From contig OX359245.1 of assembly GCA_947179485.1 (NCBI GenBank), forward strand, positions 49,897,067-49,961,066: 64,000 nt of DNA, given 5' to 3'. Numbering within the stretch: position 1 is the first letter of the stretch; the number at the start of each line of letters is the position of its first letter. The position numbers were made by a program, and so were the translations under genes. This DNA comes from Allacma fusca (Eukaryota > Arthropoda > Collembola > Symphypleona > Sminthuridae). Under the pieces are notes generated by a model that was not told where the DNA came from, did no database searches, and saw only the letters and a program-made list of their open reading frames with translations. Shown here piece by piece: positions 1 to 11,120 of this stretch.

Positions 1-421
1 AGGCAACCAAGTTGTTTTGAACGGAAGCACGAGTACAGTGAATTTTCTATAAATGTTCCCAAGGGATGGCAAAATACCTGCTAATATACGGGGATATCTT
101 AATAGAATGTAATGTAAATGTGATCCTAGGGAAATTTTAAACATGCCCATATAAAGGGAATGCTGTCTAAGAGGAAACCACTATACAGGAAATCACTGCA
201 CAAGAAAATGCACACGCGTTTCTTGATCATAGACAGTTCTTCGCATTTTTTATAACCATAGACACGGATATAATTTAACTGACCTTGGGACAAATTTTTT
301 AAGGTGTTTACGCAAGTTATAAATGCATTCTACGTTTATAGTAAATAATAATAAGCATAAATACATATGAATAAACATGTAGGTATACAAAATGGTTATT
401 GTAGATTCACACCCATTGCAT
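1..421. other. Intergenic, no gene seen
   Basis: AT-rich sequence upstream of the LTR element. Only short open stretches without recognisable domains occur, and I see no repeat or RNA gene. It ends at the ATAG (422-425) that is duplicated at the far side of the LTR element. Confidence 0.5.
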
Positions 422-425
422 ATAG

Positions 426-873
426 TGTAAGGAGGTGAAGTGTTGGCATTGGAAAAAGGTACTTCTAAGCTGCAAGGTATTATAACAACCATTAAGCAAT
501 AAGCCACATTCACTTCTATTCCATTCTCTACGCCAGCCCAATAATAATGTAATTATTAATAAGTAAATAAAGCCAAAAGGATGAGTTGCCAATGTGTAAC
601 TCCAGTAATGCGGAACCAGTAAAAAGGTGAGACTCAAGACCAGGGATGACTAACGACAAATATATATTAGTTTATTATTACGAATCGCTACTACAGCTAT
701 GCCGTTACAGTTGGTCTCTTCAGTACGGAGCTCCAGGAAGCACTGAGGCTCTCCTCAGAATATATGTAAGAGGAAGACTGGAGAATGTCTCTCCTTTATA
801 CATTTAAATAATTTGCCTTAGATTCACTAAGGCAGATTGCATATTTACATAGCAAGGATACCTTCTCGTTACA
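426..873 (-). repeat. 3' LTR of the gag-only element
   Basis: 448 bp, TG...CA ends. It is the 3' LTR in element orientation because a purine tract on the minus strand abuts it at 874-883. It matches 3919-4366 with only scattered substitutions. Confidence 0.85.
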
Positions 874-883
874 CTCTCCCCCT
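874..883 (-). promoter_or_regulatory. Polypurine tract
   Basis: On the minus strand this reads AGGGGGAGAG directly before the LTR start TGTAACG. This is the expected plus-strand DNA primer site of an LTR retrotransposon. Confidence 0.7.
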
Positions 884-2011
884 GAAAATTAAAAATCCTT
901 CGGATTTTTATAATTTCCGGTTAGTAAGGTAAAGGTGTCGTATTTATATTTCGCCATTTGTTGGAAAATGCACAAAGATTTGAATATTTTGAATTTCATA
1001 AATTAATTTGAACAAACTTGAAAAATAATGAGTAATCGTTGAAATCCAATAAATCGTATCATTCAAAAATGCAGTAATTCTTTAAAAAACAGATGAAAAC
1101 GATGAATGGCGATAATGATGGTAGCAGCATGAATTGGTCGAATACGATTCCTGAGACCAGTAATTATATTGAATCTTGGATGTCTTGAAATACAGTCGAA
1201 AATGCACAGGGCACGCTGGCGCATCTACAGGACAAAACATGACTTTGCAATGGATTCCCCATTGCAACAAAAAAACAAAAAATAAATATAGCTAATGGCC
1301 CACATTAGCAAAAGCATAAGTGAGGACCAAAATAAATAATTAAATTGAAGTTTGGAAAACACCCGAGGGTGTAAATATTTACAAACAACTACAAGCATGA
1401 GACACGCTCGTGCTTTGTAGATTAAAACTTAACCTATTTTAAAATCTTAACCTAGTATTCATGGCCAGAATAAAACTAAAAATACATGCAAAACCTATTT
1501 ACACAAAAGTAGTATTTACAAAAATAATTGATTAAAACTGACAAAATTAAAATCGTTAAGCTAATCATCTATTTGTCTTGCACAAATCTTCTTAGACAAA
1601 GTTCTTCCGTAGAAATCTTAAGCTATGGATGTTAGTAACATGTAAATCAAAATTAGTCACGAACTTTTCCTATAATTGTCAATTATCACTAAGCTTACAA
1701 TCAGTTAGCTTCTCAAAAAAAACTCGGCCGGCATTTACATGTTATTGTTGCAACAAAACAACTAATCATTTCGCTTCACAAGTGCGCACAGAACGCTCCT
1801 CAAGTTCTTTAACCAAATGTAGTACAGAGCTACAGGCTTTAACTCATGTTTCTCACATGAATAATTGTATTTAAAAATATAATACATACATAAAAGGCTC
1901 CTCACCTTAACTGCAGTACTTGGCTGCATAATAAATGATCCTCACGTTTACATTTGCTACGCATAGCATATCTCGTTTAAAAATAATCTAAAATTCAATT
2001 TGTTAAATGAG
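874..2011. other. Non-coding interior of the LTR element (3' side)
   Basis: About 1.1 kb between gag and the 3' LTR where pol would normally be. It is AT-rich, stop-laden in all frames, and shows no polymerase or integrase motif. This is the structural basis for calling the element gag-only. Confidence 0.6.
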
Positions 2012-2930
2012 CTAACCATTTTCAGACGAAGTAGCTAAGGGTGGCAGATCTATTTTGCCTAACTTATCTAACTTCCGTGTTTTATGCAAACTACGCAAAG
2101 CATCTTCAGCTGCTGCTATGAAAGTACCTGTTGTTTGATTAGCCTGATCTGGATCCCATTTAATGATTTGGTAAATCCTGTAATGCAATCCATGATATGC
2201 CCTACGCAATCTATCACTTAAGGACTCTGCAGGATCAACTTGTAAGGCTACAAACATCATCTCATAAACAAAATCAGCTATTGACTCATTATGTTTCTGT
2301 GTCCTTGTTGCTAACAGTCTAACTCTATCCTGCTTGTCATAGATTGTGTCAAACTCAGATGCAAAATCAGCTTGGATTCCTTTCCAATCCGTAAAATTTG
2401 TGAAAGTATTCTCGTACCATTTTAACATTTCTCCTTTGAGAATTCTTCCAAGCAAATAAACATACTTATCAGCAGTGTGGTGCTGCGATGTAAAATATTT
2501 TTCTATCTGGCTGAAAAAATATTTTGAGGTCATCCTCCTTCTATCGTACGATGGAATCAGCATGTTGGAGTTTGCTAAAATGACATTGTGGTTATTTGGA
2601 ACTGTCGAATTCCCAGCTAAATTTGCCTGATGAATGCATACCGTGACTAATTTGCTTTGCTGCTACTGCAGCTTGCTCGGCTATTCTAAGGTAACTTGCG
2701 CTATCATTCTTGGCCTTTTGAATAAAATGTTTGACAAATGCTTTCTCTGGGTCACCTAAACTTTGATACCAAGCATCAGCCATATCGGAAGATGAGACGC
2801 TATCCAAATTATGCGTACTAGTGTCTTTAGCAACGTTAGCTTGCCTATTCAAATGCCTTATAGCTCGAGACGAATTAGCATCAACATTAGGATTCGGCTG
2901 GTTGATAATGCTCCTATCTGCTCTACTCAT
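2012..2930 (-). pseudogene. gag: Retrotransposon gag, split by one frameshift
   Basis: Two open stretches on the minus strand, 2930-2592 (112 aa) and 2563-2012 (183 aa), lie in different frames. The second frame stays open upstream of its first Met into the end of the first, so one indel near 2590 splits a gag of about 300 residues. The downstream part contains a retrotransposon gag signature: KYFFSQIEKYF, then ILKGEMLKWYENTFTNF, then ADFASEF. No CCHC zinc knuckle is seen. The product would form particles for reverse transcription. The break could be an assembly error, a programmed shift or decay. Confidence 0.7.
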
Positions 2931-3897
2931 GAACAGATTCTTATTTTAAATGCAATCACTATAGACTATTTAAAACTGTTAAAAAAGAAATTATTTAAAC
3001 ATGCCACTCTTAGGTACCAGCGCAATGGTGCTTATAGCTATTTATAAAATATTCACGTGGAACTTAAAATGCAATCTCGAATGCAAAACAATTATACGTT
3101 CCTATCTTGATTTATTTTATAATTTATGAAGCCTATCCAACCTTGGAAAAACTCCGAGTGCAACCTGGATTAACCGTCCGTTACTTGGGTGAGTGTCCTT
3201 GTGCTCCGCCCCTTATTCAAGGTTAAATAATTTCCGACCCAACTTGTCCTAGTACCTATGTACGTACGTGCGATCCTCCCTGAGTCTACTCGCTTACAAA
3301 TAAAAATATGCTATACTTCAAAACTACGCATAGTTAAGTGAATGTACCTATTCAATTGGCCTCATATTTTATTTGTGCCCTTACAATTAGTAATTTTATG
3401 TGATGGCAAAAAAAACAAACATTCACTCTGATTTTGCCGCAACTGATTAGTAAAACAAACTAAATCTTCTTGGCAACTTTTACGCATAAATATATGGTTC
3501 TAAACTATTTTCCTTTGTACTGAAGTTACAATAAATTCACAGGCATCTTATTATTTTGAAAATGTTCTGAAAAGTTATGTCTCTATGAGTATCACAAGTA
3601 TTTTCTGAGCAAAAAAACTATCTGGCCCTGAACATTTCGTATCAATTCTCTTTTTTCAATAATAAAAAATTAGATAATTTACTAGCATGTAAAAAACAAG
3701 AGAGTTCTGAAATCATTTATTTCCCTACTTCACGAAATACAATTCAGCTCGAGATCACTCAAGCCTGGAAATAATATAAGACGGCTACGGACCCGCCGAG
3801 CCTGACTCTCACCAAATATTTCAGAAAATGATCACTAGTAGGAAAATAATGTCCAGAACATCGGCCTTCAAAAATCCTGAAACAAATTGCAGACTTG
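2931..3897. other. Leader of the LTR element
   Basis: About 1 kb between the primer-binding site and gag, on the 5' side in element orientation. I see no coding sequence. It is probably the untranslated leader and packaging region. Confidence 0.5.
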
Positions 3898-3915
3898 GAC
3901 TCAGCACGGTCGCCA
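3898..3915 (-). promoter_or_regulatory. Primer-binding site of the LTR element
   Basis: Three bases inside the 5' LTR, the minus strand reads TGGCGACCGTGCTGAGTC. It begins with the TGG expected opposite a tRNA CCA end. Which tRNA is used cannot be settled here. Confidence 0.6.
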
Positions 3916-3918
3916 AAG

Positions 3919-4366
3919 TGTATGGAGGTGAAGTGTTGGCATTGGAAAAAGGTACTTCTAAGTTGCAAGGTATTACAACAACCATTAAGCAATAAGCCAC
4001 ATTCACTCCTATTCCATTCTCTACGCCAGCCCAATAATAATGTAATTATTAATAAGTAAATAAAGCCAAAAGGATGAGTTGCCAATGTGTAACTCCAGTA
4101 ATGCGGAACCAGTAAAAAGGTGAGACTCAAGACCAGGGATGACTAACGACAAATATATATTAGTTTATTATTACGAATCGCTACTACAGCTATGCCGTTA
4201 CAGTTGGTCTCTTCAGTACGGAGCTCCAGGAAGCACTGAGGCTCTCCTCAGAATATATGTAAGAGGAAGACTGGAGAATGTCTCTCCTTTATACATTTAA
4301 ATAATTTGCCTTAGATTCACTAAGGCAGATTGCATATTTACATAGCAAGGATACCTTCTCGTTACA
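3919..4366 (-). repeat. 5' LTR of the gag-only element
   Basis: 448 bp, the partner of 426-873, and the promoter-bearing LTR in element orientation. The ATAG target duplication follows at 4367-4370. Confidence 0.85.
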
Positions 4367-4370
4367 ATAG

Positions 4371-5330
4371 TTTTTCCGATTCAGCGTGCACCACAAATGC
4401 AATAAACACATGCTTTGAAATTAAACCTAATCAACGAAGGATGAATCGCGACCGAGAATCTCACAAAGCTCTCACATTTGTTACAATATTATTTTCCTTG
4501 AAATTTCAACCAAAGAACAATAGGATGTGATGGCTTGTGGAAAGTATTCATTTGAAAATTCATCTACCTGCCTTCGTTTTTTTGTTCAAAAAGTGGTCTG
4601 AACCCGAGACCTGGCTCACTTTTAAACCCTTTTGTACCTTTGATTACTACATATGCTTAACCAACCCTCATTTCATCTCCTCCGAACCTTTTCCTTATTA
4701 CAGAATACTATCCATTGCAGAGGTACAATCAGAACAAAGCCTGTTCAAAACATAGCATGAGCCGTAAATAAAAATGAAAACATTTCAGCAATTTTCTTAC
4801 TTGATGAATTGATAATAATCAGTACAGAATATGTATGTACATTTACAAATCTAATTGTTGTACTTAAATGTCAGTTGATTCTTCAATAGAGATGATCCTT
4901 ATCAGGATTGCAATTCCCAAAGTAACAAATTTTCTCAAAGCAAGTTTTTTTAGAATTTAATGTTGCATCAATTAATTTAATTAAAGTCTGTTTTACTTCC
5001 CTGTTTAAAACTTACACTGTTGCTAGCAACTAGCATCCTGATGTATGTATATGCGCATGCAATGGAAATCCAGAAGTTGTAATTACACTCACCCTGCTAG
5101 CTCGTGTTCTGACAATTTATATTGATTTACTAAAGCCCGCAGTTTCCTGTACATGTTGTTTTTGTCTTTTCTACCTTAGAGCTAATTGACCCCTTACTCT
5201 TAGGTAATTAAATTTGTAATATGATTCATAATTAACATTTGGATAAAAACATGTTCTCTTCTCTAGTTCTGAACTATATGTACTTTGATGACCAATTAGA
5301 ATCATTCCACAAGTAAATTTTACATGAGGG
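4371..5330. other. Intergenic, upstream of FAR copy 1
   Basis: No gene. From about 4865 the sequence is recognisably homologous to 15,310-15,780 upstream of FAR copy 2 (for example the shared AATAGAGATGATC). The FAR duplication therefore included about 0.6 kb of 5' flank and probably the promoter. Confidence 0.6.
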
Positions 5331-5337
5331 TATAAAA
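5331..5337 (+). promoter_or_regulatory. TATA box of FAR copy 1
   Basis: TATAAAA, 163 bp before the start codon. The same flank exists before FAR copy 2 (weakened to AATAAAA near 15,736) and before the decayed copy near 9070. Transcription would start about 30 bp downstream, near 5360. Confidence 0.6.
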
Positions 5338-5499
5338 CGGGTTTCAACTCTGCAACCACTGTTTACTCCTCAATCCAATCTATCCATCACTTAAGTCGCA
5401 ATCGTCTTCATCAATAAATTCCTAAAAGGACCTTTCCAGCTACAATCAGTTGTGACATAATTTACTTTCACTCTTGCTTCGCTTTAGAAACTTTGAAAG

Positions 5500-8059
5500 A
5501 TGACTGGTGTGGACCAATTTTACTGTGACAAGGTAGTTTTCCTCACAGGTGCTACTGGCTACGTTGGGAAAGCAATCATTGAAAAATTACTACGGAGCTG
5601 CCCTCAAGTTGAAAAAATATTTGTCTTAATTCGGGGAAAACGGAACCAGTCAGGAGAAGAACGACTGGAAAACATCTTTGAAGCAAGGGTACTCAATCGT
5701 AAATTGCTCTAGATTTTGATCTTGTCTGATCTGGTCTTGCACTTGGAACAAGTTCAATATTAGTCCAAACAGAGACGCGCAATCGTAAATGCGGTGGCAA
5801 TTTAGGAATTTTCATTATCCTGGGAATTTCACCCTTGTTTAATAATATAAGTGTCAAGCATCAAGTCAATCCCGTATACATACAAACATTTTAATCAGCA
5901 TTTCAGGCTTCTGATAATAACAATAACTGGTGTGATCCAGTTTTGTTTGGTTGATTTTGTTTTCGGAAATTTCGACAAAACGAACAAGTTTTTACAGAAT
6001 GCATGCAATTTCAAACTTTTCTGTGGTTAACCCGGAATTATTACAAAGTATGTCATCATCTTGAATGTACAAATATATTGAACCAAATTTTTTAATTTGT
6101 AGATTATTTTATTTAGTTGTTGTTCGAACTTCGGAAGCTTGCTAATTATAATAAAGAACGTATTCAACTGAAACCAATTAAAGTATGAAAAATTATTTAC
6201 AGTTATTTGAGGTGATTCGTCGCAATGACAACAGTCCAGATCTATTCGCTAAAGTTGTAGTCATTGACGGGGACGTCACTCTCGACGGATTAGGAATCAC
6301 CCCTGAAAATACAGAAATTTTGAAATCCACCGTATCAATCGTCCTTCACGTCGCTGCAAATGTTAGGTTCAACGCAGGACTGAAAAGTCTAGTAAAAACG
6401 AACACTGAAGGTACCAATAATGTACTCAAGTGGTCCAAACAATTGCAGCATTTAAAGGTAAACTAGAATAATAGTATCTAATTAACGAGTACTCCGAATA
6501 TTATAACATAATGGAGATATTGATATGTTTTGTGAAACAAGATGTTCCAAACAACCAGAGCGTTGGTGATTGATCACATGTAAGTATATATATATGGTTA
6601 CTTTTAAAATTAAACAGGCATTTGTGTATGTCTCCACTGCCTTTTCAAATTCTCATTTTGAGGATACTGACGAGAGGATTTATCCCCCTACGGTTGATCC
6701 GCACGTGGTAATGCAGCTTTGTTCAAAATTCCCGGCGGACTTAGTTGATTCGCTGACTGAAAAGTAATTTTTAAGCTTGATAAAACAAACTATTATAAAT
6801 GCAATGGCGCATTTCTCCAGTTTTTTAAGCAAGCGATTTGATTGTTATTTGCAGATTATTGGATAAACACAAGAATTGCTATACCTTTTCCAAACATCTT
6901 GCCGAATCTTTAGTTCACGAGGGAAGATTTGAATATCCGGTGTGTATTGTAAGACCAGCTATTGGTAAATCATTAGTCTTATTTGTGAAGTAAAAATTCC
7001 TTTAGAAAGTCTTGGTCATGAACTAGGTTTTTGTATTTTGTTAAAAAAACAGTTTTGTTTTAAATTCAGTTGGACCAGCACATCGAGAACCATTTCCTGG
7101 TTGGGTGGATAACTTCACTGGAATGTGTGGGTACGTAAATGGGATGTCTCGGGGGGTAGTTCGTTGCATGTATACAAATAGGCAAGGCGGAGTTGACGTA
7201 GTTCCAGTGGATCACGTGGTTAACCTTATACTAACAGCTGCGATGGAAATCAGCTCCAAAAATAAGAAACTCCAGAATGATGTGATTGTCTACAACTGTT
7301 CGAATACAGAACATCCATTTGCTTACAAAGAGTTTCTCCCCGCCTTGGCGGAAGCATACGAGAAAACCCCTTTCAATGATGTATTCTGGTACCCATCGGT
7401 GGTAGCCTTGAGAAATAAAATTGCTTTTTCGGTCCTTAACTTCTTGTTACATTATTTGCCCGCTCTAATAGCGGATACGATTGCAACTTTGAGTGGGAAA
7501 AAACCAAGGTAATTCCGAAGAAACCTTAAATCGTTTATAATATTTTAATTACAATTTTTACTTAGGATGCCAAAACAATAAATTCAGTGCAAGATGCCAA
7601 TGCGGAAACCCCTAAAAATTTTATATAATTTGCAGGATGCTAAAGATTTATGACAAAGTAAAGAGCCTAACAGACTCAGTTCGAGGAATACAAAGGACAG
7701 ATTTTCGGTTCAGTACGGAAAATACAAAGGCGCTTTACAAAGGCCTTGGCAAGCTAGATCAGGAATGCTTCAGTTTCCGTATTGAGGATGTCAATGTTAA
7801 AGACTACTTCCGCAATTCTTACTATGGCTTAAAATTTTATGCTGCGAAAGAACAACAGAAGGACTTGCCCAGAGCTAAGAAAAATTACAGAAGGTTTTAT
7901 TTAATTTTGAAACTAATTTTACTTCGTATTGCAAGGAATTGTAACCAAAATATAATTGTAACTGAATTTATTTCCAGGTTGCGTATGCTGTACATGGCTG
8001 CGTGGGTATTTTTGAGCGTCTTCGTAATACTTTTGCTGTTGGCAATGACAAGCAATTGA
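5500..8059 (+). CDS. Fatty acyl-CoA reductase, copy 1 (7 exons, 492 aa)
   Basis: Reduces fatty acyl-CoA to a primary alcohol with NADPH, feeding wax, pheromone or ether-lipid synthesis; family members sit on ER or peroxisome membranes. Exons: 5500-5688, 6203-6457, 6618-6763, 6855-6964, 7070-7508, 7636-7893, 7978-8059; all introns are GT-AG and the joined frame is open for 492 residues, a usual FAR length. The N-terminal Rossmann domain has TGATGYVG (residues 16-23), YVSTA (152-156) and the active-site pair Y206-x3-K210 (YTFSK). The C-terminal sterile domain spans about 375-466. The last exon encodes a hydrophobic anchor (residues about 473-489). The start is the first Met before the nucleotide-binding fold and matches copy 2. 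Intron phases equal those of copy 2. Chain-length preference cannot be read from the sequence. Confidence 0.92.
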
Positions 8060-8219
8060 AAGAATACCGGTGCACGGTGATTCATGGAATTATGTATGGA
8101 GGAATTATTAAACTACTACTATTACAAAATATTGACGAATATTTCTTTTGTCCAATCATGGAAACCTTCTGATTTTGTGCAAAGTATCGGTTTACCTAGA
8201 ATATGTACATTACACACGA

Positions 8220-8225
8220 AATAAA
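8220..8225 (+). terminator. Polyadenylation signal of FAR copy 1
   Basis: AATAAA 161 bp after the stop codon of FAR copy 1, in a flank that is shared with the other FAR copies. Confidence 0.5.
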
Positions 8226-8499
8226 CAAAATTGTAAATACACGAGCCAGACGTTTAGCTTGAAATTAATCAACATTTTTAATCCATAAAATTGAATACAG
8301 AGAAGAACGATTTGTGATACAGTACTCTCTCCACATCATGGGTACCTACTGTGAACTGATTTTACCTCTAGTGGCCCTAACAAATGTTCCTTAGGATTTA
8401 CTCATGCATAATAGAGCATGTGCAATTAAAAATGAACATTTGTATGTTTTGGTTAGGTCAGTATTTAAGTCCTCAGTCGCTAGCTTTTTCTTTATTTAT

Positions 8500-8680
8500 T
8501 TGTGTAAATGTTATTTCTAATTGCAAGGAATTATAACCAAAATGTGATTGCGACCGAATTGCTGATATGTAAAGGACAATATCCTCGATAAACAAATTAT
8601 ACATTCCACGTGAAATTAATAACATTATAATTCCATGAACATATCCAGAAGATATTTTACTTTAGAGAATAATAACAGCG
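8500..8680 (+). pseudogene. Fragment of a FAR 3' end
   Basis: 8521-8560 (TTGCAAGGAATTATAACC onwards) matches the last intron of FAR copy 1 at 7930-7970. 8605-8680 resembles the FAR 3' flanks at 8258-8330 and 19,320-19,390. The last coding exon between them is not recognisable. This is a leftover tail from an additional or deleted FAR unit. Confidence 0.5.
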
Positions 8681-8994
8681 TGAACTGACCACTCAGGATC
8701 GAAATGAGACATGAGACTGAAATTAGGACTCGCTTGGAAAATTTAATATGTACAAGGCGCAAGTTGGCCCGAAATTTTGTGTGTTTGGCTATTTAAACAG
8801 AAACCTACACGCGCCTAATCGTACCGTCAGCTGTCTTGTGAAATATACAACTTACAATTAGTACTTCCAGATACTTACAACAATTAACTGTTTGAAAGAA
8901 GAGTTAAGTTCTCCTTGAAAAAAAAACTCGTTTGAGCTGAGTCAATAATTAATTAATTATATTTATGTACTATATTTATTTCTATTGATAGAAA

Positions 8995-10190
8995 CAGGTT
9001 CTCTTCTAAAGTTCTGAATTATTTTACTTTGATCATTGACTATATTAAAAACATTCACAAGCAAATTTCATATGAGGGTTCAAAAAATATTTGGTTTAAT
9101 TCGGGAGAACCGGAACCAAACTGGAGGCAAAACATTCTTCAAGCAAATGTACTCAATCGCAATGAAGTTGTAAGTTGAGGTAGACAATTTTTAGAAAACA
9201 TAATTATTAGTTTCATATTTGTGGTATTGTGAAAACAATTTGTTTGCTCACAATATATAATCATCGAATTTGCAACAGGCTTTGTTACAAGCTACTTGAA
9301 GCATTTTATAACTCCAGTCTTTTAACTATAGCTTTGGTTTCTTGAATAATAAAGTTGTAAAATCTGAAATCCCTTCAGAAAATTCCTTTCATTTTTGCCT
9401 ATTTTGATATTTACTTACAAGTCGTTATTAAAAATTCGAAACGTAAACAGGCACCCATGGAATCTTCTACAAAATGGCGTTGACTGTATTTAAACCTTTC
9501 TTGTAGAAATGAAAATTTTGATGCTTTAAATTCTGAAAATATTCCCAAGTCTTAAACGAATTAACATAAAAAAATCAATAGTACAATTTTTCGTTGACTG
9601 GATTGAGTTTATTTGAGCTCAAGTGCATGTTGAAGCTAGTGTTCGAACTTACTCTTGACTTTACATATCGTATTTGGTATTAAATTATGAAATTACATTT
9701 CTGTGGCTCCACGACTTTTAAAATGTAGTTCATATGGGATTTAACAAGGTAAATGCTGTGTCAGGCTGTTAAAATGTTTTCTCTCATTTTTTCCCTATTT
9801 CACCAACTTTTGAAAATGAAAATTTCTTATAGGATTTAACATGCAAAATTCTAAGTGAGACGGAAGCTATATTTATAAAAATCATTAGTTTTCCTCGGAA
9901 GCTAAAATACCTCGAGAAAGTCTCGATCCGTAACTTCGTTTGTTTACTTGGTTGAAAAACTGTGTTATGTTGGTGATCAGTTGAACCAGTACATCAAAAA
10001 CCATTTCCTTGTCTGTGGAGAACTTAACTGGAATGTGCAGGTTCAAGGACAGGATGTCTCAGGGAATCATTCGTTGCTTTTACACAATTAGGGAAGGGAC
10101 CATTGACATAGTTCCAGTGGATCACGTCGTCAGCCTAGATTCAGCGATGGAAGTCAGCTTAGAAAAACTTTTCCGATTTCTTCCGGGTTT
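8995..10190 (+). pseudogene. Decayed fatty acyl-CoA reductase copy
   Basis: Three FAR-derived pieces lie in order. 8995-9078 matches the promoter flank of copy 1 (5255-5330). 9079-9165 matches the second half of exon 1, joined directly to promoter sequence, so the start codon and the Rossmann glycine loop are deleted. 9981-10,190 matches exon 5, including PVDHVV, with in-frame damage. Exons 2-4, 6 and 7 are missing or unrecognisable, including the YxxxK active site. It cannot make an enzyme. The open stretch at 10,009-10,251 is this exon relic running into non-FAR sequence. Confidence 0.75.
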
Positions 10191-10256
10191 GAGCCTAAAC
10201 TTTAGTCCGAATGAAACCTATTACAGTCTACCTGATAAAATTATATCATAAATTTA

Positions 10257-11112
10257 AAATAAATTTTTGATTAAAGGATAAGGAATGACACATTTTAGTA
10301 ACTGTAGTTACCTTAAAATGCTACAAAGTGATATATCTGTCAGCTGCTTTGAAATCAGGACTAAATTCAGGTTCATTATGTCTTCAGGTAACCCTTGGTC
10401 AAATCAGGACTTCTGGACTTTCAGGTATGGACATTTATTTCTCCAAGTGTTTATTATTATCATTTCCTTAAGTTTGTGGAGTCAGTAATTTTACTGTGCG
10501 GAAAACGTTCATGTTATTAGCAATCCTAAAGCTCAAATCTTTTGTTCAAAATGTGGAGGGTGTTTATGGGTTATCATTATTCTCGTTTAATGTACATATG
10601 TATGTATATTAATTCATGCCACACAGTACGTTCAGAACTAGGGGCATTTATGGAACTATTCTTTGTTTTACTTTGAAGTGTCCTTTAAAGTTAAATCGTA
10701 TATTTGTAAAAAAAATGAAAATTTCGATGGGATTTCTCTAGGTTTTACCCTCTGGCTTCTTAACCCCTGACATTCTATTTCTATAAGGAGCTAATTCAGA
10801 AGCAAAATTGTTGGATATGTCAAAAGTAGATTAAATTGGTCAATTACTATTAGGAGCTTCGAAGCCATATATTTTAAAATCAGGTAAGCTGGGTACATGA
10901 TAAACGACGTGTCCCAGACGACGTTGCTAGTTGTGAATCACTCAAGCGGGGTTTCATCAAAAACATGTACTAATCCACTCAAGTACAATAATGTAACGGT
11001 GTGCTTGTGTAGTTCGTTCTTGTTCAAAAACTTTCTTTTTAAAGTCGACCTTCCTGATTAGGTTTCTAACCAATTGAAAACTACGGCATTTGTACACGGT
11101 TATCCCGCTGCG
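10257..11112. other. Intergenic, no gene seen
   Basis: Short open stretches only, without domain signatures. I see no inverted or tandem repeat of note before the element that starts near 11,121. Confidence 0.45.
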
Positions 11113-11120
11113 TTTAAAGT

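Larger units (their letters stand above)
426..4366 (-). mobile_element. Gag-only LTR retrotransposon, Ty3/Gypsy-like, complete ends
   Basis: Two direct 448-bp LTRs (426-873 and 3919-4366) bound a 3.0-kb interior. The insertion is flanked by the 4-bp duplication ATAG (422-425 and 4367-4370). The element reads on the minus strand: LTRs start TGTAACGAG, a primer-binding site follows the LTR at 3919-4366, and a purine-rich tract precedes the LTR at 426-873. The interior holds only a gag-like region in two frames. I see no protease, reverse transcriptase, RNase H or integrase, so it is non-autonomous and would need enzymes in trans. The two LTRs differ at only a few bases, which suggests a fairly recent insertion. 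The 4-bp duplication favours Gypsy over Copia (5 bp), but class assignment without pol is inference. Confidence 0.85.

Noticed and set aside
250..637. Small proteins encoded in and around the first LTR
   Set aside because: The same frames recur in the second LTR (3759-4130), so they are LTR sequence read by chance.
10009..10251. Small independent gene with a reductase-like peptide
   Set aside because: It is exon 5 of the decayed FAR copy running into unrelated sequence; no active-site exon is present.
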